The translations under genes were made by a program, and so were the position numbers. Under the pieces are notes generated by a model. The model was given only the letters and a program-made list of their open reading frames with translations. It searched no databases and was not told the DNA's origin. This document shows positions 7,492 through 16,028 of a stretch of DNA of 64,000 nucleotides, in pieces. The stretch's first letter is position 1. Each line of letters begins with the position of its first letter. Location: positions 1-64,000 of the forward strand of contig ONMR01000006.1 in assembly GCA_900318995.1 (NCBI GenBank), given 5' to 3'. The stretch comes from an uncultured Prevotellaceae bacterium. GTDB lineage: Bacteria > Bacteroidota > Bacteroidia > Bacteroidales > Bacteroidaceae.

Positions 7492-8175
7492 ATGATAGTA
7501 CTATACGAAGATAATCATATTATCATTGTCTCCAAACGGGCCGGTGAGATAGTTCAGGGTGACAAGACCGGCGATGTTCCGTTGTCGGAGACTGTTGCCG
7601 CATACCTGAAGGAGAAATACTCCAAGCCGGGAAACGTGTTTGTGGGTGTGCCGCACCGTCTGGACCGGCCGGTAAGCGGGGTGGTGGTATTGGCCAAGAC
7701 AAGCAAGGCGCTTTCCCGTCTGAATGAGATGTTCCGGGTGGGTAGCGTTGATAAGCGTTATCTTGCCATCGTAAAGAACAAGCCGAGAGAACCCGAAGGC
7801 AGACTTGAGAACTGGCTGGTGCGTAATGAGCAACAGAACCGTTCATACGCCTATGACAAGGAGGTGCCAGGCAGCAAGAGAGCGATCCTGAACTATAAAC
7901 TGGTAGCGAGTTCAACCAATTACCATCTGCTTGAGGTGGAGTTGCTGACAGGACGGCATCATCAGATACGCTGCCAGTTGGCCAAGATGGGCTGCCCCAT
8001 CAAGGGGGACCTTAAGTATGGTTCGGAGCGCTCAAATCCTGACGGAAGTATATCACTGCATGCTTTTCATGTCACATTTGAGCATCCGGTGTCACATGAG
8101 ATGATAGACATAAAGGCGCCTCTGCCGGAAGATACGCTCTGGCAGAGTTTCAGGGAAGTGGCCGATAATCTGTAG
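7492..8175 (+). CDS. RluA-family pseudouridine synthase
   Basis: About 227 aa. The catalytic motif HRLDRPVSGVVVLAKT (near residue 55) contains the invariant Asp of the RluA family, and ELLTGRHHQIRCQLAKMGCPI further on is the second family block. There is no N-terminal S4 domain, so it belongs to the short single-domain group (RluA/RluC-catalytic or TruC-like). It isomerises uridine in rRNA or tRNA; the target site cannot be read from sequence. ATG 7492 is preferred over the TTG at 7486. The short gap to fabG consists of a GGCATT/GGCTAT-type hexamer repeat. The stop lies 3 bp from that of the convergent cyclophilin gene. Confidence 0.85.
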   Translation: MIVLYEDNHIIIVSKRAGEIVQGDKTGDVPLSETVAAYLKEKYSKPGNVFVGVPHRLDRPVSGVVVLAKTSKALSRLNEMFRVGSVDKRYLAIVKNKPREPEGRLENWLVRNEQQNRSYAYDKEVPGSKRAILNYKLVASSTNYHLLEVELLTGRHHQIRCQLAKMGCPIKGDLKYGSERSNPDGSISLHAFHVTFEHPVSHEMIDIKAPLPEDTLWQSFREVADNL

Positions 8176-8178
8176 CGG

Positions 8179-9063
8179 TTATTTGGCAGCCGGTTCCTGA
8201 TAGTCTTCAAGTACGTAAGCCTTGATGATCTTGACGTCCGGATTAGGACGGCGGTTGGTTCCTGTGGCAGGGACATTTGATATGGCCTCAACAACATCCA
8301 TACCCTCAATAACTTCGCCAAATACGGTGTAAAGTCCGTCCAGACTGGGCGCTCCGCCAATATTGCCGTAGAAATCGGTCTGTTCCTGGGAGTAGGTGAA
8401 TGCTTTTCGGGTTTTCATGATGGCATCGGCCTGGTCATTGAGCTGGTCGTTGAGTTTGCTGATCTTTTTCTTTTCACCGTATTTCTGCCAGGTGAGTATA
8501 TCCTTGGCATGAGGCTGGGTAAGTGAGTCCTTTACAGCCTGACGGTATTTTTTGTTTATAGCCTTCTCCTGGGTAGGAAGTGTGGTTGTCTTTACCTTCT
8601 TTCCGGTTATGATATAGAACTGCTGGCTTGTAGAGTATTTGAACTGTACTGTACTGGCTTGTCCTACTGCTCCGCGCTTGTGATAGAATTTCCAGGGGTT
8701 GACCTCGGATGCAATAGTATCATCCTTCTCATCTATTCCAATCTCCTGAGTGGGTTTGGCGTTCTTGGAATGGACATCACCGGCCTGAATCTTGTAACCT
8801 TTCTGGACACCGAAAAAGAGCTGGTCGTCATAATAGCCCTTGCGGGCAAGGCGTACCATATTGTGGCGATGCAACGGGGTTTCGCGGTAGAGCTTTATTG
8901 TGAAATTACCCTTGGTGGTCTCAAAACGCACGTATTGGTCGGCATCAAGGATTATGGTGTCTGCATCAACTTCCTCAACCGGAGTGGATGTGCCGCCATT
9001 CTTGCAGTTTGTGGCAAACAATAATGCCATTACGAGCTGGATTCCTATCAGATATCTTTTCAT
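8179..9063 (-). CDS. Cyclophilin-type peptidyl-prolyl isomerase lipoprotein
   Basis: A 294-aa protein with a lipobox (MALLFATNC), so it is lipid-anchored and periplasm-facing. The cyclophilin fold starts at YVRFETTKGNFTIKLY (about residue 43) and closes with SLDGLYTVFGEVIEGMDVV. A Lys-rich insertion of about 75 residues (TTTLPTQEKAINKKYRQAV onwards) splits the domain, as in other Bacteroidales homologs. Where active cyclophilins have LFHRV with the catalytic Arg, this one reads LFFGV, so both the His and the Arg are absent. It may therefore act mainly as a chaperone or have weak isomerase activity. It is convergent with the pseudouridine synthase gene. Confidence 0.8.
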   Translation of the reverse strand: MKRYLIGIQLVMALLFATNCKNGGTSTPVEEVDADTIILDADQYVRFETTKGNFTIKLYRETPLHRHNMVRLARKGYYDDQLFFGVQKGYKIQAGDVHSKNAKPTQEIGIDEKDDTIASEVNPWKFYHKRGAVGQASTVQFKYSTSQQFYIITGKKVKTTTLPTQEKAINKKYRQAVKDSLTQPHAKDILTWQKYGEKKKISKLNDQLNDQADAIMKTRKAFTYSQEQTDFYGNIGGAPSLDGLYTVFGEVIEGMDVVEAISNVPATGTNRRPNPDVKIIKAYVLEDYQEPAAK

Positions 9064-9138
9064 AATTCAAAGTGTTTCTTGAGTGCGAATATAATGGTTT
9101 TTTAAGCCAAAGCCAACGCCAACGCCAAAGTAAAGTAT

Positions 9139-9146
9139 TACCTTTG
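9139..9146 (+). promoter_or_regulatory. -7 box of the nucleotidyltransferase gene
   Basis: TACCTTTG, 38 nt before the ATG. No convincing -33 box is visible; the upstream DNA is a short GCCAAC/GCCAAA repeat. Confidence 0.45.
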
Positions 9147-9184
9147 CAAATTAAAAACAGATTATTAATCAAAACAGCATATTT

Positions 9185-10090
9185 ATGAAACCTGCACTTG
9201 TTGTCCTGGCTGCCGGAATGGGTAGCCGTTACGGTGGACTCAAGCAGCTTGATGCGCTTGGCCCCAGTGGTGAGACTATTATGGATTACTCTGTATTCGA
9301 TGCCATCCGCGCCGGATTCGGCAAGGTGGTGTTCATCATACGCAAGGATTTTGAGGATGATTTCCGCCGTCTGGTGCTCAAGAAATACGAGGGTCATGTT
9401 CAGACCGAGGTGGTTTTCCAGAGCATAAACGACCTGCCCGAGGGTTTCAAGTGCCCGGAGGACCGCACCAAGCCCTGGGGTACCAACCATGCAGTGCTGA
9501 TGGCAAAGGATGTAATCAACGAGCCTTTCTGTGTAATCAATGCCGATGATTTTTACGGCCGTGACTGCTTTGCTGTGATGGGCAAGTTCCTGAGTTCACT
9601 GCCCGAGGGTTCAAAGAACGTATATTCTATGGTAGGATTCCGCGTAGCCAATACCCTGAGTGAGAACGGTAAGGTATCACGTGGCGTATGCGAGGTGAAT
9701 GCCAAGCGTCATCTGACCACCGTTGTGGAGCGCACCGAGATACTGCGCCGCGAGAACGGCGTATGCTACAAGGACGGTGATGACTGGATACGCATTGATG
9801 ATAACACTCCCGTGTCAATGAACGTTTGGGGATTCACCCCCGATTATATGAAATACTCGGAGGATTTCTTCAAGCAGTGGCTCAAGGCCAATATCAATAC
9901 CCCCAAGTCAGAGTACTTCATTCCGCTCATGGTTAATGAGCTTATCAATAACGGAACCGCTACAGTTGAGGTCCTTGACACCACATCAAAGTGGTTCGGC
10001 GTGACATATGCCGAGGACCGTCAGGGTGTAGTGGATAAGATTGCAGAACTTGTAAAGGAGGGCGTCTATCCCGCCAAGCTGTTTGCGTAA
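9185..10090 (+). CDS. Nucleotidyltransferase-fold protein (sugar-phosphate nucleotidylyltransferase-like)
   Basis: A 301-aa cytosolic protein. The N-terminus PALVVLAAGMGSRYGGLKQLD is the nucleotide-binding G-x-G-x-R...K signature of the NTP_transferase superfamily, and INADDFYG near residue 120 supplies the metal-binding Asp. The family usually joins an NTP to a sugar or alditol phosphate. This subgroup is widespread in Bacteroidota and its substrate is unknown to me. The following ABC-F gene begins directly at the stop codon, so the two are probably cotranscribed. Confidence 0.75.
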   Translation: MKPALVVLAAGMGSRYGGLKQLDALGPSGETIMDYSVFDAIRAGFGKVVFIIRKDFEDDFRRLVLKKYEGHVQTEVVFQSINDLPEGFKCPEDRTKPWGTNHAVLMAKDVINEPFCVINADDFYGRDCFAVMGKFLSSLPEGSKNVYSMVGFRVANTLSENGKVSRGVCEVNAKRHLTTVVERTEILRRENGVCYKDGDDWIRIDDNTPVSMNVWGFTPDYMKYSEDFFKQWLKANINTPKSEYFIPLMVNELINNGTATVEVLDTTSKWFGVTYAEDRQGVVDKIAELVKEGVYPAKLFA

Positions 10091-12016
10091 GTGTTTTCGG
10101 TAGAGAATCTTAAGGTTGAGTTCGGGGCCCGTCCCCTGTTCCATGATGTCAGCTACGTGGTAGGTGACAAGGACCGTATTGCCCTGGTGGGTAAGAACGG
10201 TGCGGGCAAATCGACCATGCTTAAGATAATCGCCGGACTTCAGCAGCCTACATCGGGCACCGTATCCATACCCAAGGAGATGACCATCGGTTATCTGCCA
10301 CAGGTTATGAAACTGGCCGATACCCGAACGGTAAGACAGGAGGCCGAGACGGCATTTGAGGATATCCATAAACTCAAGGCCGAGGTTGAGCGTCTGAACA
10401 ACCAGATGGTTGAGCGCACCGACTATGAGAGTGAGGAGTATCACGCCCTCATAGACCGTTTTACCCGCGAGAGCGAGCGCTACCAGATGATGGGCGGAGG
10501 CAACTATCAGGCTGAACTGGAGCAGGCCCTGCTGGGTCTTGGATTCCGCCGCGAAGATTTTGACCGCCCCACAAGCGAGTTCAGCGGCGGCTGGCGCATG
10601 CGTATTGAGCTGGCCAAGATACTGTTGCGTCACCCTGACGTACTGCTGCTGGATGAGCCTACCAACCATCTGGACATAGAGAGCATACAGTGGCTTGAGG
10701 AGTTCCTGGCCAAGCGTTGCAACGCTGTGATTCTGGTAAGCCATGACCGCGCTTTCATAAACAATGTGACCACACGCACCATAGAGATATCGTGCGGCGT
10801 GATTTATGACTACAAGGTTAAATACAACGAGTTTGTGGAGTTGCGCAAGGAGCGCCGCGAGCAGCAACTCAGAGCATACGAGAACCAGCAGAAGGAGATA
10901 GCCGATGCCAAGGAGTTCATAGAGCGTTTCCGCTATAAACCCACCAAGGCCGTTCAGGTACAGAGTCGCATCAAGATGCTGGAGAAGATAGTGCCCATTG
11001 AGATTGATGAGGTGGACAACAAGACAATGCGACTTAAGTTCCCGCCCGCTATACGCAGCGGCAACTATCCGGTGATATGTGAGGGCGTGGCCAAGAGTTA
11101 CGGTGACCATTGCGTTTTCAGCGGAGTTTACCTGACCATCAAGCGTGGTGAGAAGGTGGCTTTTGTGGGCCGTAACGGTGAGGGCAAGACCACTCTGGTC
11201 AAATGCATCATGGGCGAGATTCCGTTTGACGGAACGCTTACCATCGGTCATAACATACAGATAGGTTACTATGCACAGAACCAGGCGCAGCTGCTGGATG
11301 ATGAGGTGACCGTACACGATACGATAGACAATGTGGCTACAGGTCCTATACGTACCCGCATAAACGATATACTGGGCGCATTCATGTTTGGCGGTGAGGC
11401 CGGACAGAAGAAAGTCAAGGTGCTTTCGGGCGGTGAGCGCTCACGCCTGGCAATGATCAGGCTGCTGCTTACGCCCAATAACCTGCTTATACTGGATGAG
11501 CCTACCAACCATCTTGATATGGCATCAAAGGATGTGCTCAAGGAGGCTATCCAGGCATTTGACGGAACGGTTATCGTGGTCAGTCACGACCGTGAGTTCC
11601 TGGACGGACTGGTAAGCAAGGTCTATGAGTTTGCCGACGGTAAGGTCCGTGAGCATCTGGGTGGCATCTATGACTTCCTCCAGAAGAAGAACCTGGACAA
11701 TCTGGCCGATATAGGCCGTATGAAAGGTGCTCCGGCAGCGCAGGCAGCGCAGGAGAAGGCATCGGCCGGAAAGGATGATTATGAGGCCAGGAAGGAGCAG
11801 GAGCGTCGCAAGCGCAAGGTCCAGAAAAGAATTGATGACTGCGAGAAGGAGGTGGAGCGTATATCAAAGGAGATAAAGGATATTGAAGAGTGGCTTTCAA
11901 CTCCAACAGGGGCGCAGAACCCCGCCATGTTTGAGGCTTACGGCAAGCTCAAGAATGATCTGGCCGATGCTGAGAAACGTTGGGAGGAGGCCATGATGGA
12001 AGGAGAGAGTCTATAA
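10091..12016 (+). CDS. ABC-F family ATPase (ribosome-associated)
   Basis: A 641-aa protein with two ABC cassettes and no membrane segment. Walker A is GKNGAGKST at about residues 36-44 and GRNGEGKTT near 358; signature motifs are SGGWRM and SGGERS, and both Walker B regions read LLDEPTNHLD/ILDEPTNHLD. A charged linker lies between the domains (about 245-300), and a Lys/Glu coiled-coil tail (RKEQERRKRKVQKRIDD onward) lies at the C-terminus. This is the Uup/YfmR/YheS-type layout of translation factors acting on stalled ribosomes; an antibiotic-protection role is possible but not indicated. The start is a GTG placed directly after the preceding TAA. Confidence 0.85.
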   Translation: MFSVENLKVEFGARPLFHDVSYVVGDKDRIALVGKNGAGKSTMLKIIAGLQQPTSGTVSIPKEMTIGYLPQVMKLADTRTVRQEAETAFEDIHKLKAEVERLNNQMVERTDYESEEYHALIDRFTRESERYQMMGGGNYQAELEQALLGLGFRREDFDRPTSEFSGGWRMRIELAKILLRHPDVLLLDEPTNHLDIESIQWLEEFLAKRCNAVILVSHDRAFINNVTTRTIEISCGVIYDYKVKYNEFVELRKERREQQLRAYENQQKEIADAKEFIERFRYKPTKAVQVQSRIKMLEKIVPIEIDEVDNKTMRLKFPPAIRSGNYPVICEGVAKSYGDHCVFSGVYLTIKRGEKVAFVGRNGEGKTTLVKCIMGEIPFDGTLTIGHNIQIGYYAQNQAQLLDDEVTVHDTIDNVATGPIRTRINDILGAFMFGGEAGQKKVKVLSGGERSRLAMIRLLLTPNNLLILDEPTNHLDMASKDVLKEAIQAFDGTVIVVSHDREFLDGLVSKVYEFADGKVREHLGGIYDFLQKKNLDNLADIGRMKGAPAAQAAQEKASAGKDDYEARKEQERRKRKVQKRIDDCEKEVERISKEIKDIEEWLSTPTGAQNPAMFEAYGKLKNDLADAEKRWEEAMMEGESL

Positions 12017-12026
12017 CAACATAATT

Positions 12027-14060
12027 ATGAAAAAAGTAACATTATTAGCAATTGCATTTGCAGGAATGGCTATGATTTCTTGTAACAATTCCAAGCAGGG
12101 TATCGGTATCAAAATGGAGAATCTTGATACCAACGCTAAACCCGGTGATGATTTCTTCCAGTTTGCAGACGGCGGTTGGAATGCAGCCCATCCGCTTACT
12201 GACGAGTATGCACGTTTTGGCAGTTTTGACCAGTTGGCCGAGGATAACCGCCAGCAGCTCAAGGGACTTATTGATGAGATTGTGGCAGCCGAAAACGAGC
12301 CGGGAACAAACGCCCAGAAGATAGCAGACCTTTACAAGCTGGTTCTTGATACAGTACGCCGTGAGAAAGAGGGCCTGGCTCCGCTCAAGCCCTGGCTGGA
12401 TAGGGTTGAGGCAATCAAGGAGCGCAAGGAGATATTCCCGCTGATGGTTGAGATGGATATGAACGGCCTGGTAGGCAACTACTTCGGGGTAGGTATCGGT
12501 GCCGATATGATGGACAGCAAGTCCAATCTGGTCAGCGTTGGTCAGGGCGGTCTTTCACTCGGAGAGAAAGAGTATTACCTGGATAACGATGAGGCTACAA
12601 CCGCCATCCGTGAGGCTTTCAAGAAACACATAGTACGCATGTTTACACTCTGCGGATTCGATGAGAAGACAGCACAGAAGAAGATGGAGGACGTGATGCT
12701 TATTGAGACACGCATAGCAGAGAAATCATACAGCGCAGTACAGCAGCGCGATCCCGCCGCCAACTATCACAAGATGCCGTTCGATCAGCTCAAGAAGGAT
12801 TTCAAGGGAATAGACTGGCAGATGATGTTTGATGCTATGGGTATCGGAGACTGTGACTTTGTCGATGTAGGTCAGCCCGAGCCTATCCATGAGGTTGAGG
12901 TTATTCTGGCACAGGTTCCCGTTGAGGCCCATAAGTCATATATGGAGTGGCAGCTCATTGACAATTCCGCATCAAAGCTGACCAAGGAGCTTGATGATGC
13001 CAATTTTGATTTTTACGGAAAGATCCTGAGCGGACGTCAGGAGCAGCAGCCCTGGTGGAAGCGCGCTACATCGACCGTAAGCGGTGCACTGGGTGAGGCT
13101 ATCGGACAGCTTTATGTAGAGAAATATTTCCCGGCTGAGTCAAAGGAGCGTATGGTAACTCTGGTCAAGAACCTCCAGATTGCCCTTGGCGAGCGTATCG
13201 ATGCCCAGGATTGGATGAGTGATGAGACTAAAGCCCGTGCTCATGAAAAGCTGGATGCCTTCTATGTAAAGATTGGTTATCCCGATAAGTGGAAGGATTA
13301 CTCAAAGCTTACAATCGACCCCAAGAAGAGTCTGTTTGAGAACAACATAGCAATGAGCCGTTTCTTCCTTCAGGATGCCATTGAGCGCAAATACAAGAAG
13401 CCGGTTGACAACACCGAGTGGTTCATGACCCCGCAGACCGTAAACGCTTATTACAATCCTACCACAAATGAAATCTGCTTCCCGGCAGGTATCCTGCAGT
13501 ATCCGTTCTTTGACATGAGCGCCGATGATGCATTCAACTACGGTGCCATTGGCGTGGTTATCGGCCATGAGATGACTCATGGATTTGATGACCAGGGCCG
13601 TCAGTTTGACAAGGACGGAAACTTCAGTGACTGGTGGGCCGAGGGTGACGCCGATAAGTTCAAGGAGCACGTTCAGGTTATAGTGGATCACTTTGACAAC
13701 ATTAAGGTTCTGCCTGACCTGAATGCCAACGGATCACTTACTCTGGGTGAGAACATAGCTGATCACGGCGGTCTGATGGTTGCTTATCAGGCATTCAAGA
13801 ACGCCACCAAGGATGCTCCGCTCAAGACCATCAACGGTTATACCCCCGAGCAGCGTTTCTTTATGGCATATGCAGGTGTATGGGCCGGCAATATCCGTGA
13901 CGAGCAGATCCGTAACCAGACCAAGAGCGATCCTCATGCACTGGGCCGCTGGCGTGTAAACGGTACACTGCCTCATATTGATGCATGGTACGATGCATTC
14001 GGCATCACACCTGACGACAAGCTTTATCTGGCACCCGAAAAGCGTGCAAGCATCTGGTAA
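12027..14060 (+). CDS. pepO: M13-family zinc metallopeptidase, lipoprotein
   Basis: A 677-aa protein with a lipobox (AGMAMISC), so it is anchored in the envelope. An M13 N-terminal domain begins at PGDDFFQFADGGW. The peptidase domain has GHEMTHGFDDQGRQFD near residues 512-527 (HExxH zinc site) and GENIADHGGL near 572 (third zinc ligand region, ExxxD). NAYYNPTTNEICFPAGILQ and the C-terminal W are also conserved in M13 enzymes. It probably cleaves peptides in the periplasm. Its stop codon touches the start of a second M13 gene. Confidence 0.9.
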   Translation: MKKVTLLAIAFAGMAMISCNNSKQGIGIKMENLDTNAKPGDDFFQFADGGWNAAHPLTDEYARFGSFDQLAEDNRQQLKGLIDEIVAAENEPGTNAQKIADLYKLVLDTVRREKEGLAPLKPWLDRVEAIKERKEIFPLMVEMDMNGLVGNYFGVGIGADMMDSKSNLVSVGQGGLSLGEKEYYLDNDEATTAIREAFKKHIVRMFTLCGFDEKTAQKKMEDVMLIETRIAEKSYSAVQQRDPAANYHKMPFDQLKKDFKGIDWQMMFDAMGIGDCDFVDVGQPEPIHEVEVILAQVPVEAHKSYMEWQLIDNSASKLTKELDDANFDFYGKILSGRQEQQPWWKRATSTVSGALGEAIGQLYVEKYFPAESKERMVTLVKNLQIALGERIDAQDWMSDETKARAHEKLDAFYVKIGYPDKWKDYSKLTIDPKKSLFENNIAMSRFFLQDAIERKYKKPVDNTEWFMTPQTVNAYYNPTTNEICFPAGILQYPFFDMSADDAFNYGAIGVVIGHEMTHGFDDQGRQFDKDGNFSDWWAEGDADKFKEHVQVIVDHFDNIKVLPDLNANGSLTLGENIADHGGLMVAYQAFKNATKDAPLKTINGYTPEQRFFMAYAGVWAGNIRDEQIRNQTKSDPHALGRWRVNGTLPHIDAWYDAFGITPDDKLYLAPEKRASIW

Positions 14061-16028
14061 ATGATTAAAGGAGCCGGGATAAGGGAGGACTATCTGGACC
14101 GGAGCATGAGCCCCGGCCGGGATTTCTACCGATTCAGTTGCGGAGGCTGGCTGGATGCCAATCCTATACCTGATGACTTTCCCAGCTACGGAACATATGA
14201 TGAGCTTGCTGAACTTAACCGTAAGCAGCTCAAGGAGCTTATAGACGGCATCACTGCAAGGGATAATACTCCCGGCAGTGATGCCGCCCGTATTTCAGAC
14301 CTCTACAATCTGGTCATGGACTCCGACCGCCGTGACCGTGACGGTATGGAGCCGATGAGACCCTATATGGAGCGTATCCGCGCCATCAGCAGCCGCGAAG
14401 AACTCCTGGATGCCATGCTGGAACTTGACCCCTATGGCGTGACGGGTTACTTTGACGTGGGCATCGGACCGGACCTTAAGGACAGCAAGACCAATATTGT
14501 GGGACTGAGCCAGGGTGGACTAACGCTCGGTGACAAGGAGTATTACACCGACCGTGACCTTCAGACCATAAACATACGTAAGGCGTTCAAGAAACATATG
14601 GTACGGATGCTGGTGCTTGCCGGTTACGGCCGGTTGGAAGCCCGTCAGAGAATGCGTACCGTTTGGCGTATTGAGAAACGTCTGGCACGTGCATCACGTA
14701 ACAATGTCCAGTTGCGTGATCCGGCTGCCAACTACCATAAGTGGTCAATAGATGAACTCTACAGGCAACTGCCCGGACTGGACTGGAGGACATTCTTCGG
14801 TAAGTTGGGACTGGATGGGGTGGATTGGGTTGACGTAGGTCAGCCGGAAGCTATAATGGAGGCTATACGCGTGCTCAACGAGGAGCCGCTTGAGGACCAG
14901 AAGGTACTCATGGAGTGGCAGATGCTGGACTCCAACGGAACCCGATTGGGAAAGCGGTTTGACGATGCCGATTTTGATTTCTACGGTCGTACACTGAGCG
15001 GACAGAAGGAGCCCAAGCCTATGTGGAAACGTGCTACATCGGCTGTAAACGGGACGTTGGGCGATGCTCTGGGACGCATGTACGTGGAGAAGTATTTCCC
15101 CGCTGGTGCCAAGGAGCGCATGATAGATATGTTCCATCGTCTTAAACGTGCGCTTGGACGCCGTATTGAGGCGCAGGAGTGGATGAGCAGTGAGAGCCGC
15201 CGTCTGGCGCTGGACAAGCTGGAGGCGTTCAATTTCAAGATAGGATACCCCGACAAGTGGCGCGACTATTCCAAGATGGAGATTGATCCGGCCAAGACAC
15301 TTTTTGAGAATAGCGCCTCCATAAGCCGTTTCTTCTGGAACGATATGGTGGAGCGCAAGTTCGGCAAGCCGGTTGACCGCACTGAGTGGTACATGAATCC
15401 GCAGGAGATAAACGCCTACTATGATATATCCATCAATGAGATATGTTTCCCGGCAGGCATATTGCAGTATCCGTTCTTCAGCATGGAGGCCGATGACGCC
15501 TTCAACTACGGTGCTATAGGAACCATCATGGGACATGAGATGACCCATGGATTTGATGACGAGGGCCGCCAGTTTGACAAGGAGGGCAATATGTGTAACT
15601 GGTGGAGCAGCACTGATACACGCCGTTTCAACCATCGCGTAAAAGTGCTTACTGACTGGTTTGACAGCATTGAGGTACTGCCCGGAATCAAGGCCAACGG
15701 AAAGCTGACGCTGGGTGAGAACATTGCCGATCACGGTGGACTCACTGTGGCGCTGGAGGCATTCCGTGAGGTTATGCAGGAGAATCCTTTGGAGGATAAA
15801 CCGGGCTTTACCCCGTTGCAGCGTTTCTTTATAGCATACGCCTGTACTTGGGCTGAGAACTGCCGCGACGAGATGGTGCTGCAACAGACCAAGAGCGATG
15901 AGCACTCCCTGAGCCGTCTGCGCGTGAACGGAGCATTGCCTCATATTGATGAATGGTATGAGGCTTTTGATATCACTGAAGAAGATTCTATGTATATTGC
16001 ACCCCAAAACAGGGTACATATCTGGTAA
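14061..16028 (+). CDS. M13-family metallopeptidase paralog without signal peptide
   Basis: A 655-aa tandem paralog of the preceding gene, collinear with it over the whole mature region (roughly 60% identical by eye). GHEMTHGFDDEGRQFD and GENIADHGGL keep the zinc ligands and catalytic Glu. It begins MIKGAGIREDYLDRSM with no signal peptide or lipobox, so it should stay in the cytosol unless exported another way; I see no upstream in-frame start because TAA precedes the ATG directly. Stop-start contact on both sides (TAA-ATG at 14058-14063 and 16026-16031) implies translational coupling with its neighbours. Confidence 0.85.
   Translation: MIKGAGIREDYLDRSMSPGRDFYRFSCGGWLDANPIPDDFPSYGTYDELAELNRKQLKELIDGITARDNTPGSDAARISDLYNLVMDSDRRDRDGMEPMRPYMERIRAISSREELLDAMLELDPYGVTGYFDVGIGPDLKDSKTNIVGLSQGGLTLGDKEYYTDRDLQTINIRKAFKKHMVRMLVLAGYGRLEARQRMRTVWRIEKRLARASRNNVQLRDPAANYHKWSIDELYRQLPGLDWRTFFGKLGLDGVDWVDVGQPEAIMEAIRVLNEEPLEDQKVLMEWQMLDSNGTRLGKRFDDADFDFYGRTLSGQKEPKPMWKRATSAVNGTLGDALGRMYVEKYFPAGAKERMIDMFHRLKRALGRRIEAQEWMSSESRRLALDKLEAFNFKIGYPDKWRDYSKMEIDPAKTLFENSASISRFFWNDMVERKFGKPVDRTEWYMNPQEINAYYDISINEICFPAGILQYPFFSMEADDAFNYGAIGTIMGHEMTHGFDDEGRQFDKEGNMCNWWSSTDTRRFNHRVKVLTDWFDSIEVLPGIKANGKLTLGENIADHGGLTVALEAFREVMQENPLEDKPGFTPLQRFFIAYACTWAENCRDEMVLQQTKSDEHSLSRLRVNGALPHIDEWYEAFDITEEDSMYIAPQNRVHIW

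Noticed and set aside
7465..7495. GGCATT/GGCTAT hexamer repeat before rluA, and the GCCAAC/GCCAAA repeat at 9105-9129
   Set aside because: Too short and degenerate to call a phase-variable tract; noted only as low-complexity spacers.
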